From: Synanceia verrucosa
Taxonomy: Eukaryota > Chordata > Actinopteri > Perciformes > Synanceiidae
Reading direction: 5' to 3'
DNA: 64,000 nt
Assembly (NCBI GenBank): GCA_029721515.1
Contig: CM056550.1
Location: forward strand, 17,111,119-17,175,118
The notes under the pieces are model-generated. The model was not told the DNA's origin and ran no database searches. It saw only the letters and a list, made by a program, of their open reading frames with translations. Positions 26,754 through 39,458 of this stretch are shown here, in pieces. Both the position numbers and the translations under genes were made by a program. The stretch's first letter is position 1; each line of letters opens with the position of its first letter.

Positions 26754-27004
26754 TCAAGTCGCAGGTAAACAAAGGCTGAACCCTCTCAGTGTGTACTGCA
26801 GGAGCTTTTAGTCTACAGTGAGATGTAAATACATTAGGCAGCTTATATTCAGCTCTGTTGGCGATAATTAGCTTAGCTTAGCATCACAGTGGTAGCTGGA
26901 GGCAAAGACGAATCACCTCAGAGTAGAAGGCTGAAAATGTCAGATCGATATTTAAAACGTCTGAGGTGATCTAAGGCTCTGATGGTGTCTGTGCAAACTG
27001 ACCT

Positions 27005-30000
27005 TCAGAGTTCAGAGTCCTCCATGGCCTCTGGTTCATCTATGGTGTCCAGGCGTCTCTTGCAGGCGTCCAGAAGTTTCTTGCGGGGGCCCAGAGGGAT
27101 GTGGATGCTGGTGAGGTCCTGATCCGAACACAGCAGCAGCGCCTCCAGGTCAATCTTCTCCCTCCTGAAGATCGGCATGAACTCAACGAGGCTTTGCGAG
27201 GCCAGGAAGGTCTCCAGAGGACTGCTCTCCGGCTCCAAGTCCTCATCCAGCCCGACCTCCGTCTCCTCCCAGGGCAGCTCCTGGAGGTTTCTTTCTTGGA
27301 GGCTCAAGGCGCTGCCGATGCTGTCCTCGTCAAAACTGGGCGAGCGATGAGGCAGGCGTCCTCGCAGGCGAACGTTTGGCGCCCGACCCGCCGGTTCACT
27401 CCCCACCACGCTCCCTTCATCCCTCCCTCCGATACCGAACATGCCTCCGCTCAGGTAGTTCCTCCTGAACACCATGGTGCCCAGCCCAGGTCTGGTGAAC
27501 AGGGAGTCGCGTCCAGAGTCTGCGCTGATCTCCGAGTACGCGGCCTCGTGGAGGCCTGGGTCGCTCATGGCACGGGATACGGTGTCGGCGTCATCGTCGT
27601 CTCGGGGGAACATGTCGCGGATGTTGAGGCGTGAGCGCTCCTTGGGGTTGGTGTATGTGCCCTGTTTCAGAAACATGACGTCGTTGCCGAGCTGCAGGCC
27701 GGACAGCGAGCGCACACTTTTCCTCCCGTCCTCGTAGATCTTGAACGTCCCGTCAACCTGCTTCTTTTTGTCCAGCTTCTTCTGGATCTTGGCCTTGCCC
27801 TTGGCTGTGGAGTGCAGGGTGGCCTGAGAGGAAAGAGAGGAGGACAAACTTACTGGGATCAACTCAAATAGAGTCCAAGTCTCTCGTCCTTAAAAGCTGC
27901 TGTCTGATCAACCAGACCTCTAATGTTTACGCCAATGCAGCGCTTCTTTCAATTAAAGGAACATGATCCCAGACTTTTGATGGCATCTTGACCTGACGAT
28001 GGTCTGAACGGACAAAGTCAGAAACTCACTGGATCGTTTGTAAATAAAACTTTTCTGTCATACCTGAATGAAAAAAACTGAGAAAAAGTCTTGATGAATT
28101 GAAGTAAATGAGAACCAAGTTCACTCTTCCTCGTAAACCTTAATACTCAAACATTTTCTAAGTGGCTTTCTGCTGCTAAATACGGCACCAATTCCTTTAA
28201 TTTTCTTTATACATTCAAAGCAACACAAGGTGAGTAACTGACTCAGTTTCTGCTGGATATAGTATAGTTATATTCAAACAACCACCTGCGAGTATGGCAT
28301 GTTGGATGTGACCGTGTTGAACTTGCGGCTCAGCGTGCTGCCGCTGGTGTAGCTGGAAAAGCTGATGGCGTCCAAGTTGTCCAACGCCGCCGTCTCCTTC
28401 ATGAACTTCCTCTCCATGTGTTCGCGGTGCTTCCTCTGCAGCTTGGCGCAGTCTTTGATGCGGCGCTCGGCGGCGCGAAATGCCCGGTTCTTGAGTTTGC
28501 CGACCAGCTTGGGGTTGAGCGTGATTTGCTTTGCGGCGATGGAGTCCAGGTAGCGGACGCAGTCCATGTGTCCCTTGGTGGCGGCCATGTCCAGCGGCGT
28601 GTGGTAGTCGTTGTCCAGACACCACACGTTGGCACCGAAAGCCACCAGGAAGGACAGGCAGTTGTGGTGGCCGTTGGCAGCTGCCAGGTGGAGCGGCGTG
28701 TTGCCCCAGATGTCACACCTGTCCGGGTCGCCTCTGAAAGACAAGACGCCATGTTGGATTCACACAGCCACTAACCTGAAAGGCTCTAATAATGAATAAC
28801 AACAATACATCTTATTTCTATAGCGCTTTTCTAAAGACATTTAAAGCACATAAAAAAAAAGTAGATTATTCACATATCTGAAAATATATGTATATAAAAC
28901 TGAATATATTTTTGGTTCTGACTATTTTTCAAACCTTTTACAGTCTCTATTTATGATTATTATACATCATTTAATGGAAAAAATATAATAATGAATAAAA
29001 TGAGGCCATGTCAGTAATATTAGCTAAGGAATAAAGAACTGACTGAACTATTATCATGAAACATGAGCGTAATGTGTGCAGCAGTTTACACCAGGATGAA
29101 CTGTGTTTGTCCACAGTCCCTCCTCTTCCTGCTCCCTGATCAATAATTGAAGCACTGCAGGTTAAACATGACGCTGCATTATTCATCCCACACATCAACC
29201 GGCTTTTTTCTGCAGACACCGTCACCACACCCCTTTTATCAGCGCCACCAGCCCTGATTTCCTGTCTGCAAACCCAATGACGCGCATGAATATCTCATCT
29301 GATAAACAGTGTTATTTTTTTCTGTTATTTTTCTGAGGTCTGGAGGTCTGAGGGTCTGGGAGTCTGAAGGTCTGGAGGTCAAAAATCTGGGGATCTAAAG
29401 GTCTGAGGGACTAAAGGTCTAGAGGTCTGGAGGTCTGGGGTCTAAAGGTCTGGGGGTTTGGGGGTCTGGAGGTTTGGAGGTCTGGTGCGTAAAGAGCTGG
29501 GGATCGAGAGGTCTGGAGTTCTGGAGTCTAAAGGTCTGGAGGTCTAAAAGTCTGGAGGTCTTAAGTCTGGAGGTCAAAAATCTGGGGATCTAAAGGTCTA
29601 GGGATCTGGGGTCTAACGGTCTGGAGGTCTGGGGGTCTGAAGATCTGGGGATCTAAAGGATTAGAGGTCTAAAGAACTGGAGGTCTAAAGATTTGGAGGT
29701 TTAAAGGTCTGGAGGTCTTAAGTCTGGAGGTTTAAAGGTCTGGAGGTCTTAAGTCTGGAGGTTTAAAGGTCTGGAGGTCTTATGTCTGGAGGTTTAAAGG
29801 TCTGGAGGTCTTAAGTCTGGAGGTTTAAAGGTCTGGAGGTCTTAAGTCTGGAGGTTTAAAGGTCTGGAGGTCTTAAGTCTGGAGATCTAAATGTGTGGTG
29901 GTCTGGAGTTTAAGGGTCAGGGGATCTACAGATCTGGCGGTTTGGGGGTCTTGAGGTCTGGAGGTCTACAGGTCGGAGAGGTCTGGAGTTCTGGAGTCTA

Positions 30001-30867
30001 AAGGTCTGGAGGTCTAAAAGTCTGGAGGTCTTAAGTCTGGAGGTCAAAAATCTGGGGATCTAAAGGTCTAGGGATCTGGGGTCTAACGGTCTGGAGGTCT
30101 GGGGGTCTGAAGATCTGGGGTCTTAAGTCTGGAGGTTTAAAGGTCTGGAGGTCTTAAGTCTGGAGGTTTAAAGGTCTGGAGGTCTTAAGTCTGGAGGTTT
30201 AAAGGTCTGGAGGTCTTAAGTCTGGAGATCTAAATGTGTGGTGGTGTGGAGTTTAAGGGTCAGGGGATCTACAGATCTGGCGGTTCGGGGGTCTTGAGGT
30301 CTGGAGGTCTACAGGTCTGGGCGTCTGGGAGTCCAGCTGGTAATCCAGCCTTGCAAACACCTAAAATTACATAAACATATTATTATTATTATTATTATTT
30401 ATAGCATATTTTATTTCGTTTCATGCGTTTAGCTGCATGAAAATGATTCAAAAAGGAGAATAAATGAGATCAGAGAGCAGCTCATCGTCTTCACTGTGAC
30501 CTTTGACCTGCAGGACGAAGACGCCTCGTCCATCACTGTGACCTCATAAAGCTGCCAGCAGCAGACATGATGACACACTGCTGAACTCATCGTTTATCCT
30601 CCCTCCGTCCTGAACCTGGATCAGATTTAGATCACTATTTAAATAAAGAACAGCAACTATAAAGTCATTGTGCTTCACGTGCTTTCTACTGCAGACTATT
30701 TATGTTTGACCTTTCTCTGTAATCAGGCTGTTAAAATGTATAAAGCTCCAGCACTGCTTACATTAGTGATGAGGCAGGAATATATATATGTATATTCATG
30801 CTATTTTATATAGCTTATAATCATTATATATCCATGCTGGTGTGAGCACTCACAGAGTTAAAGCCAG

Positions 30868-30909
<42 letters not shown>

Positions 30910-31539
30910 TCTATGAAACTGGAGGATTCTAGTTGTCAATAAAACATTTTACATTAAAATAATAATAATAAAATATAGGTATTGTAAATAATTACTTCTT
31001 TTCTGGATGATTCTGGAGAACAGTAAAAATCTCTTCTCCTTTGCCGCAGAAAAAGTAAACTGACTTGATTGAAAATAGTTTGGTTTATTCATTAATGCGA
31101 GGCAAATCACTATAAGAATATATTTTATTTCGTATTTAACTGTTTCTGTTGATGGTAATGAGAATATTTTATATTTAAGAAAATGAATATAAGAAAATTT
31201 AAAACCTTCTGTTGAGAATCCATTTGTTTCCAGTGAACTTTAAAGAAATGTATGACATTATGGAAACAACATAATAAACAGAGCAGAGCAGTAGTGTCTC
31301 CTCACTGGGAGCTTTACTGGTGTGCTGAAATGAAACCAGTCGTGTTACCGGATGAAGAGCCGGTGCTGGACTCACCCTCTCCCCACGATGAGCCGGAGCG
31401 CCTCCAGGTTTCCGTGGTAGGCAGCCCATAATGTCGGTGTCATCCCATCCTCGTCCGGTGCGTTCAGCTCCTTCCGTGTGGCCTCCTTCAGCGCCTCCAG
31501 GTAGCCGTCCCGGGCCGCCCGGTGGTACCGGTCGTTCAT
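27005..31539 (-). CDS. ush1g: SANS scaffold protein, Usher syndrome type 1G
   Basis: SANS is a scaffold of stereocilia tip-link complexes in hair cells and of the photoreceptor ciliary region, binding harmonin and myosin VIIa; human mutations cause Usher syndrome 1G. Three coding exons: 31376-31539, 28286-28733 and 27005-27823, phases joined, giving 476 residues (human 461). Ankyrin repeats occupy about 1-130 (MNDRYHRAARDGYLEALKEA, DEDGMTPTLWAAYHGNLEAL, DIWGNTPLHLAAANGHHNCL, DNDYHTPLDMAATKGHMDCV). A basic central region follows (NPKLVGKLKNRAFRAAERRI). A SAM domain (about 395-455, SPLETFLASQSLVEF to PLGPRKKLLDACKRR) precedes the C-terminal PDZ ligand ending DSEL. The Kozak context is strong, with GCCGCCGCC just before the ATG. 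An X-box lies about 140 bp upstream. Confidence 0.97.
29334..30335. repeat. GGTCTGGAG-type minisatellite with higher-order structure, ush1g intron 1
   Basis: About 1 kb of units related to GGTCTGGAGGTCTAAA. A regular 31-bp sub-array (TTAAGTCTGGAGGTTTAAAG then GTCTGGAGGTC) occupies about 29700-29880 and 30120-30222. A block at about 29514-29650 is repeated at about 29983-30120, and one at 29880-29974 is repeated at 30222-30318, so a segment of several hundred bp was itself duplicated. On the ush1g strand the array is pyrimidine-rich with many CTCCAG trinucleotide contexts. Confidence 0.93.
30872..30905. repeat. (TA)n microsatellite
   Basis: About 17 TA dinucleotides in ush1g intron 1. Confidence 0.97.
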
Positions 31540-31676
31540 GGCGGCGGCCCCTGCTCACTCTCGGTCCGGTTCCATGGAGGTCCTGGAGGGTTTGCCCCGA
31601 GTTTCAGGCGACTTTAAGTCCGGGACGAGGAAGGTCTGCAGCGGCCTGGAGAGGCACGGAGCGGCCTGGCAGGCTG

Positions 31677-31689
31677 GTTGCTAGGAAAC
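31677..31689. promoter_or_regulatory. Candidate RFX X-box upstream of ush1g
   Basis: GTTGCTAGGAAAC fits the RFX X-box pattern RYYNYY-N1-RRNRAC. It lies about 140 bp upstream of the ush1g ATG at 31539. RFX factors drive ciliary genes and are needed in hair cells, so the placement makes sense for SANS. Motif match only. Confidence 0.5.
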
Positions 31690-31744
31690 GAGCACGAGGC
31701 GTGCAGGTTGACGGGCAGGGGGCGGGGCTATGGTTTATGTAGCT

Positions 31745-32560
31745 TACAGGAAAACAAAAATAAAATAAAATATAGTGAAGTGTTGTTATTATTATTGTCT
31801 ACATGAAAACACAAAATATAATAAAATATAATATAGTGAAGTGTTGTTATTATTGTCTACATGAAAACACAAAATATAATAAAATATAATATAGTGAAGT
31901 GTTGTTATTATTATTGTCTACATGAAAACAAAATATAATGAAATAAAATATAGTGAAGTGTTGTGATTATTATTGTCTACATGAAAACAAAATATAATGA
32001 AATAAAATATAGTGAAGTGTTGTGATTATTGTCTACATGAAAACACAAAATATAATAAAATATAATATAGTGAAGTGTTGTTATTATTATTGTCTACATG
32101 AAAACACAAAATATAATAAAATATAATTAAGTGAAGTGTTGTTATTATTATAGTCTACATGAAAACACAAAATATAATAAAATATAATATAGTGAAGTGT
32201 TGTTATTATTATTGTCTACATGAAAACACAAAATATAATAAAATAAAATAATAAAATAAAATATAGTGAAGTGTTGTTATTATTATAGTCTACATGAAAA
32301 CACAAAATATAATAAAATAAAAAATAGTGAAGTGTTGCTATTATCATCTACATGAAAACACAAAATAAAATAAAGTGTTGCTATTACTATATTCTACATG
32401 AAAACAAAATATAATGAAATAAAATATAGTGAAGTGTTGTTATTATTATAATCATCTACATGAAAACAAAATATAATGAAATAAAATATAGTGAAGTGTT
32501 GTGATTATTATAGACTACAGGAAAACAAAAATAAAATAAAATATAGTCAAGTGTTTATAA
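31745..32560. repeat. 58-61-bp AT-rich minisatellite, about 13 copies
   Basis: Units contain GTCTACATGAAAACACAAAA, TATAATAAAATATAATATAG and TGAAGTGTTGTTATTATTAT, with spacing of 58 to 61 bp at the first copies. The array begins about 55 bp beyond the X-box, in the intergenic space between the divergent ush1g and otop2 genes. Confidence 0.93.
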
Positions 32561-34107
32561 CTAAATCAAATGAGCAAACCTGTTTTTACTTCAGTAGTAA
32601 TAGTTATTAGTGAAAACTGTACAGTATATAGTAATTGACAGTATCATACTGTAGAATACAATTACAGTACCACAGCACAACCAAGGTAAAGGTAATAAAA
32701 CCGGTTAGTATAATCTATAAACAGTGACTATTACAAAACAGAGAAATTAAACAAGTAGCTGCCTTTAACAGTAGGAAATACATCCCTGTGTCTGATTTGA
32801 GAAAACATAGTTTGTGGGAAAAGTAAAATGCAAGGGCTTTGAATTTAAGGGTTAAAGGGGGTTTGAGATGAGCTGTGCAGATGTTTAAGGGTCACACCAT
32901 GGAAGAGTTGGAATGTTTCAGCCCATTTACAAGTTCCATTTCCTAAATGCAAACCATGCATCCATTGATTTTCACTAATTTCCATACGGTTTGAAAGTCA
33001 ATGAGCTGTGTAGAAAGTTTCTGATCTTTCTGAAAAGACAGTTTGGTATTTAGTCTTTTTAAATGTAAATTTCCAAGGCTATAAAACTGTCTGTATCATA
33101 AAAACCTAATTTGAGTGAACTGGCTCTTTAGATCCAGACTAAGATGAGTTGACAACCGACCCGAGGTTGAGCTGCAGCCAACAGAGCGCCACTATGGAAA
33201 TCAGTGTATTTGTTTAACTTCATTAGAAGTGGACATGATGTAGCTTTAAAGGAGACATATAATAATAAAATCTGTGTTCATATTTTGGGTCTTTGATCAG
33301 ATGAGGCTCACCTTCCTGTCACATTCAGGCTTAAACCACATTTTGCAAATGTGCACATCATTTTTTTAATCTTATTTTATTAGTCTGGAGACTTAAATAC
33401 GTTTTAGATGCTACAGGTGCAGAAAAATGATTTGGCAAAACAACAATCGGATCACAAAATTGAAACTATGTAAAAGCTAACCAGCTAACTGAGGAGGAAG
33501 GAAATGGTCATATGTCATAAAGCCACCTCTTGCTTGATTTGATCATCTCTGACTTAGCCTGGTGCAAAAAAGTTGAGACTATTTTAACTTTTGTGCACCT
33601 CAGTCATTTCAGACAGAATAATGTGTTTTGTGAACATGCTCCAGTAGAAACACTAAATGTATGAAAGCAAATGTTTGAATGTCAAAAAATGATGTGTCCC
33701 CTTTAAATGTGAGACTGAAACTAAAATCCTATCAGTGGCAGCAGGTTATCAGCTGTGGCTAATCTGTTAGCTGCTACTTGAGTCAGTGCACTGATAAGAG
33801 AGGGTTTGCATTCATACTCTAAGTGTGTTCCTACTAGCTGGCTGATAAACATTTTGACTTTAAGACAACAGAGATTCAGCTCAGGTCATTTAGGACCATG
33901 AAGCAAACTTTGCTCAAGTGGCTCAGCAGGTAAAACAGAGGTCAATGTGTAAAGTAAACATGCTGGTAAAGGTGTGCCGGTTTTAATGTGCTGGATCATG
34001 AACCACACCCTGCACCTTTCAAGCCTTCACATGTTGGACAAAAGAGTTTCGTTTAAAGCAACGAGAGCAACTGCAGACTGAATGGAAAGAAGAAACTGAG
34101 GAAGAAC
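32561..34107. other. Intergenic region upstream of otop2
   Basis: No exon is seen. This is the shared upstream space of ush1g (minus) and otop2 (plus), so promoters or enhancers of either gene could lie here; I cannot pinpoint them. Near 33675-33725 and 33190 are short stretches typical of degenerate fish repeats. Confidence 0.4.
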
Positions 34108-37100
34108 ATGAACCCAGATCCTGGAGCCACGGAGCTGGATTCCTCCTGGAGAACAAACCCCCAAAGTGGTGACAATGCTGAGAACCCAGACCACCAGATC
34201 CAGAACCAGGAGCTGGACCCAGTGCTGGTCTGGGTTCCCAGCGGGAGACGTCTGATCTCAGGTCTGCTGGGGCTGAATGTGGTGCTGCTGGGGTCAGCCC
34301 TGGTGGCTGGGCAGGCTTTCCACCCGGATGGCCTGAAGCACCAGGAGCCTCAGGTGTTCATGCTGCTGCTAATGGGGGTCAGTCTGGTCTGGATGCTGTG
34401 GTACCTGCTGTGGGCCAGGAAGCAGCCCGGCATCTGCCCACATAAAGACCACCACGCCGGGGGAATCACCGTCACCGGTAACCTCCTGCCTACTGTCATC
34501 ATGCCAGGAGTTTATGGGATAGTTTACTGAAAAGTATCCTATATCTGTCCTGCTCTGCTCCAGTGGTCCTACTGATCTTTGGTGCATTCAGTCTGCTGCT
34601 GTACATCTTCAGGGTTGGTTATTTGATCAGCATGAGGGAGTGTAAACCTGCCGCTAAAGTGCTCTCTCCGTTCATCGAGGCTCCTTTTCTCGCTCTGCAG
34701 GTAATAATAATAATACTGTGGTAGGGAGCAGTTTGGTGCTGAAACAAGAGCAAAAACACAGAAGAAAGAAAGTGCGTTAAGCAGTGTTTGATGGTAGAAA
34801 AAAAGACTGCTGAACCTTGTGAGGCACAGCTTTTATTCAGCTTATACTGCTTATATTACTGTAGAAATAAGAGGTCAAGGTCTGCCATAAGTAACCTTTA
34901 TTAAGGTCACTCAGAAACAGAAACATGTCTATAGTGAAAAGAAAAAAAAAATGCAATTATTGGCTTATGCCAAATGCAAAACAATAGCACAAAAAAGTGC
35001 AACCATTCATACGGGAAGGAATCAGTTAGTCCAAAGAAAAAAATCTATTTTGTTTAACACAAAAGAAAAAAAATGTGCAAATGCAAAATTTTTCAGCAGG
35101 TGAAAAAATATTTTGAGGAATTAGAGCTTCAAAATATTCTCAAAAACTTCATATGAAATAATATTAAGAATAAGATAAAATAAGCTAAACCTTTATTAAT
35201 CCTACAGGGGGATTTAATTTACTGCAACACAGCGGCAAAAGAGAATATAATAAAATAAAAAGTGTATAAAAACAATTCAATATAAAAAGACATATAACAA
35301 CAAAATATAACAAAAATAAAATAAGGCAAAGTAAAATTAAAAATAAAATAAATAATAAAATTAAAAAGTGTATATGAACAGTTCAATATAAAAAATGTAT
35401 AATAACAAAATATGATAAAAGGTCTAATAAAAATTATATTTTTGTCATTATGGACTAATAAAAGTCTACAATGATAAATAAAAATAAGGCAAAGACAATA
35501 AAATAAAACAAGTGTATATGTAAAAATATGTATTATAACAAATATAAAATGAAATCAGACAAAACTAAATTTAAAAAGCATAAACTAAAATAAGCCATGT
35601 CTATTCACATAGTTCAATATGAACATACAGTATGCATCATAACAGACTATAATAAAATAAAATAAAAATAAGGCAAAATTTAATTGAAAAGAGGATAAAA
35701 TAAAATACAAGTTCAATGTAAAATATGCATAATAAAGAAATAATAAAATACACATTAAAATAAAATTAAGTGTATACAAACATTTTTGTGCAAAATGAAG
35801 GGACATACGGCTTGGATTGCATTATTTGTCTCCTGCTCGCTTCAACCACAGAAAATCTCTAAATTCTCGTTGTTTTGAAGACTTTAGATAATAACTGTTG
35901 TTTTTCCTTCTGCAGACATATTTACTGTGGGCTCACTCTAAAGACTGTATTCACAGACATAAGATCATCACCAGGTGGGATTTCTGACTCTTTCATAAAT
36001 GTTTTATTAGCATTTATTAGCTTAGCTTAAAGGTGCAGTTTGTGGGATCTGGTGACATCTAGTGGCGAAAGAAAGATTCAACATTTCTGCCATTAGATGC
36101 CCCTGAATGCATTTGCAGGGTCATGTTCTTTCCCTTCATATCTGTCTTTATATTTATATGCAGGTCTGGGCTGATGGTGATCCTGTCGGCTGACCTGCTG
36201 CTGTGGCTGAACGCCGTCACCGAGGACACCATCCACGAGGAGATCGAGTTAGAAAAAGAAGACCGACTCGATTTCAGCAACTCAACTGAAAGAGACGACT
36301 CTGATTCAGCAGGTAGTTAAAGGTCACCTATAATGCAAAATTCACTTTATGAAGGTAGTTTAACAGTAGTATGTGTCCCCATAGTCTGTGAAAGAGGCCC
36401 CAGGAGTGAAAAAAAGTCTGTCACCTCCTTCCACTGCTTGCTCCTCTTCTTAGCCAATGTGTGCTGAAACAGGCCAGTCTAAAATCTGCCCCTTATCGAC
36501 GTAGATAAGGGGGATGCCCCTCCCTCCAGTAGAGGACACTGCCTAGCCAGCGTCCCCCGGATAGACAACCCTCCTCTAAGTGACGGAGCAGCCTGTTCGT
36601 CCTCTGAAGACCCAGTGGATCGATTTATTTTAGCTGGAAATGTAGCAAGAGAGCCTCCCAAAGTTTAGCATGTGTGCGCTCATCATGTCACAAAGCAGGC
36701 TTCACTAACCAGCTGAACATGAACCATGGATCTGCACCAACTGTCTGGGACACAGTCTGGTAAGTTATTCCTTTTTGTGTTGCTCTACTGTGTAGCTCTG
36801 CTTAGTGTGATGGCCTGTAAACATGCAGCTAGCATAAGAGACAACAGAAACATTTTCATCCTCACGTAGTAAACAATAACTTCCTGCTCCTTAATACCAT
36901 GCAAAAGGCTTTAACTTAATAATGTACAACGTACATTATATCAGTAACATTTCAATACGACATACCTGACATATGGGACACAAACATTCAGTAGTTAAGC
37001 CACTACTGCATGAACATCAGCAGAATAATACAGAGTAAAAGAAACTGCAGGGTACACCTCTAGCTCATTAGCGGCTTGCTGCGGCTATGCTAACAACTCC

Positions 37101-39058
37101 GTTTCTAAACTTCTTACCGTCCATTTAAAATAACACAGCACTCAAATTGAAACGTTTTTTGTTATCAAAGTAACAAAGCATGATAAATCCCCAGTTTAAC
37201 GCTGTTTGTGCAGTATTCAACACACAGACTGACAGGAAATCCACTCACCGCCAGCAGGGAAGACTGCGTCAGAATGCTGTCATGCGCAGTTTTGACATCA
37301 ATCGTAGCTTCCGCTGGGATTTTCAAAATAAAACATTACAAAAATAGAAAAATAGTGATTGTGTCCCAAACTTAACAGGAATTTAATGATGAACTTATTT
37401 ACACTGTTACACTAGTGCTGCAGCTACCCATGTTTACAGGCCATTACGCTAAGCAGAGCTACACAGTAAAGCAACACAAAATGGATTAACTTACAGCTTC
37501 CACGCCTGTAGTGTCCAGGACAGTTTGTACCCATGCTTCAACTTCAGCTGTGTAGCCAAGCATAATTTGTATGGGCCATGTTTACAAAGCAGTCCTCCAG
37601 AGCTCAGCTAACCGTGCTCTGGAGGACTGCTTTGCTAATGTTTGTGTCCTTGAGTAATTAATATCAAGAGACATTCAACATAAGCTCTGTGAGCACAGGG
37701 CTCATTTGAAGCTAATGTTATACACTTATTTGTAATTTGGGTGACTCTACTACTACTGTTAACGGTGGCCTCTTTAGCCAGTGCCAGTACACAGGGTAAG
37801 AGAGAGAGAGAGAGATGGGTACTATTTTGTGAGCCACACTAGGATGTTTAGCTCATATATAAAGTTGTATTCCTTTATGCCCGCTTCCAGGAATGACCAA
37901 TTCCACCTTCTGCCAGTGCAGTGCGAGTGCAGCCTGCCTCACGTTCAGGAAAGGCTTTGAAATCCTGTACCCCTTCAGCTTGGAGTACTACCTCATGGCC
38001 GGCTGCATGATCTACGTGATGTGGAAGAATGTGGGCCGCAGGATGAGTCCAGGCCACCACCACGTTTCCCAGAAGCTGACCCTCAACGTGGTCTACCATG
38101 GCGGGGTGGTGTACGGCCTCGTGTTGGGCCTCCTGGTGCTGGTCACAGGCGTGGTTGTCTTCATCCTCTACCAGGTCTGGGTGAGCCAGCAGCAGCTTCG
38201 CCTCACCGCCTTCCTCATCTTCTATGGCTACCATTTAGCCGTCATGCCCATCATGTCGCTGTGCTCCCTGGCTGGGATGCTGCTCCACCGGCTGGAGAGG
38301 AGGGTGAACGAGGCGGGCCACAACCCCACCCGCAGCCTGGACGTGATCCTGCTGGTAGCGGCGGCGCTGGGCCAGCTCGCACTGTCCTATTTCTCCCTAG
38401 TGGCGGCGCTGGCCATGGGGACCAGCGGGCCCCTGGGGGGCCTCGACCTCTCCTACTCTCTCCTCAGCCTGCTGGAGCTCATGCTCCAGAACATCTTCAT
38501 CATCGAAGGCCTCCACAGGCACCCAAACCTGCTTGCCAAGAGGAAGCAGAGGAGCAGCAGACTCAAGGTACCTGCAGCTACATGTCAGTGTTTAGTGAAC
38601 TGTCAAAGGTTGTGTTTGAATAATAAACTGTCCCACAGCCCAGGAAAAAGGTCAGTGCACCAGAACAAGAGGAGAGGAAGACAGACGTTTCGCTTCTGCA
38701 GGAGAGGAAGACGACAGCTGCTGCACAAGAGCATGATGGGAAAAAGCCCTGGACCAAAAGAGCGATGCAAGAAATCTGTGCCTTCCTCATCCTCTCAAAC
38801 ATCATGGTGATATCAGGTTTATCAGACCGATGAAGAGAAATCCATTCTTTCTGCATTTCTGCACTAATGCATGTGTCTCCTCTGCAGCTGTGGGTCATCC
38901 CTGCGTTTGGAGTTCACCCCCAGTTTGAGAACGGCCTCGGGAAACAGTTCTTCGGCTTCTCAGCTTGGTTTGTTCTGGTGAACCTGGGTCAGCCGCTCAG
39001 TGTTTTCTACAGGATGCACTCTGTGGGAGCTTTGATGGAGCTGCTCATCTCTAAGTGA
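34108..39058 (+). CDS. otop2: Otopetrin 2 proton channel
   Basis: Otopetrins are 12-span proton-selective channels; OTOP1 serves sour taste and otoconia, and OTOP2 is mainly epithelial. Seven coding exons: 34108-34477, 34564-34700, 35916-35974, 36164-36312, 37891-38567, 38639-38806 and 38888-39058, joined in frame to 576 residues. Landmarks: GRRLISGLLGLNVVLLGSAL (first span), TYLLWAHSKDCIHRHK, YLMAGCMIYVMWKNVGRR, RRVNEAGHNPTRSLDVILL, LSYFSLVAAL, MLQNIFIIEGLHR, LWVIPAFGVHPQFENG and the C-terminus FYRMHSVGALMELLISK. A long loop rich in charged residues lies in exons 4 and 6. The start codon context is AGAACATGA. USH1G-OTOP2 adjacency in human supports otop2 rather than otop1; otop3 is not seen in the window. 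Confidence 0.94.
36760..37495. mobile_element. Long inverted-repeat element in otop2 intron 4
   Basis: The left arm (about 36760-36826: GTAAGTTATTCC, TGTGTTGCTCTACTGTGTAG, CTCTGCTTAGTGTGATGGCC, TGTAAACATG) is matched by the reverse complement of about 37430-37495 with only a few differences. The arms are about 65 bp and the spacer about 600 bp. No transposase frame is visible inside, so it looks like a MITE or the ends of a foldback element. Flanking target duplications were not found. Confidence 0.7.
37586..37633. repeat. Perfect 17-bp hairpin
   Basis: AAAGCAGTCCTCCAGAG at 37586-37602 is followed, after a 14-nt spacer, by its exact reverse complement at 37617-37633. It lies in otop2 intron 4, close to the right arm of the long inverted repeat and perhaps part of the same element. 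Confidence 0.9.
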
Positions 39059-39182
39059 TGAGCAGTGAGCGACCACAATGTGACGCACATCTAGGAATGA
39101 TTCACTTCATAGAATGTGCTTAGTTTTTATTTTCCCTTTAGCGCAAACTCCGTCTGGGGAGTGAAGCTGACACTTAAAGCAG

Positions 39183-39195
39183 CCAGCAGGGGGCG
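39183..39195 (+). promoter_or_regulatory. Candidate CTCF core site
   Basis: CCAGCAGGGGGCG matches the central part of the vertebrate CTCF motif very well. It lies in the otop2 3' UTR, in a context (AAAGCAGCCAGCAGGGGGCG) that recurs in fish genomes and may be repeat-borne. Motif match only. Confidence 0.5.
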
Positions 39196-39350
39196 ACTCC
39201 TCTGCTTCTATGTCAGTCTAACAACAGGAAATGATCCTTCTCTCTGCTTTATCCCCTCAGTAAACATTAGAAACATGAGTTTCTGGTCTCAGTCTGCAGT
39301 TTTCTAGTCTTCTTCAAAACAATATGATGTTCATTTCACTGTTTAGAAAA

Positions 39351-39377
39351 AATAAATGAATGAAAAAAAAAAATAAA
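39351..39377 (+). terminator. Polyadenylation signals for otop2
   Basis: Two AATAAA hexamers at 39351-39356 and 39372-39377, about 300 bp downstream of the otop2 stop codon. They are the nearest canonical signals on the plus strand. Confidence 0.5.
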
Positions 39378-39458
39378 CAAACATTCACAGTTCAGGATTA
39401 CATCAATTAATGATGACTTAATGAGCGTAATACTGGTTGGATGTGACGCGTGAGACGT

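Larger units (their letters stand above)
25333..27004. other. Intergenic region between fads6 and ush1g
   Basis: Fads6 promoter side on the left and ush1g 3' UTR on the right. It holds two (CCT)n microsatellites, at about 25471-25503 and 25684-25709, which create Ser- and Pro-rich open frames on the plus strand that I do not regard as genes. A CTCF-like core lies at 26741. Confidence 0.55.

Noticed and set aside
38021..38623. 200-residue plus frame within otop2 exon 5
   Set aside because: Shifted-frame shadow of the GC-rich otopetrin exon; the true frame is clear.
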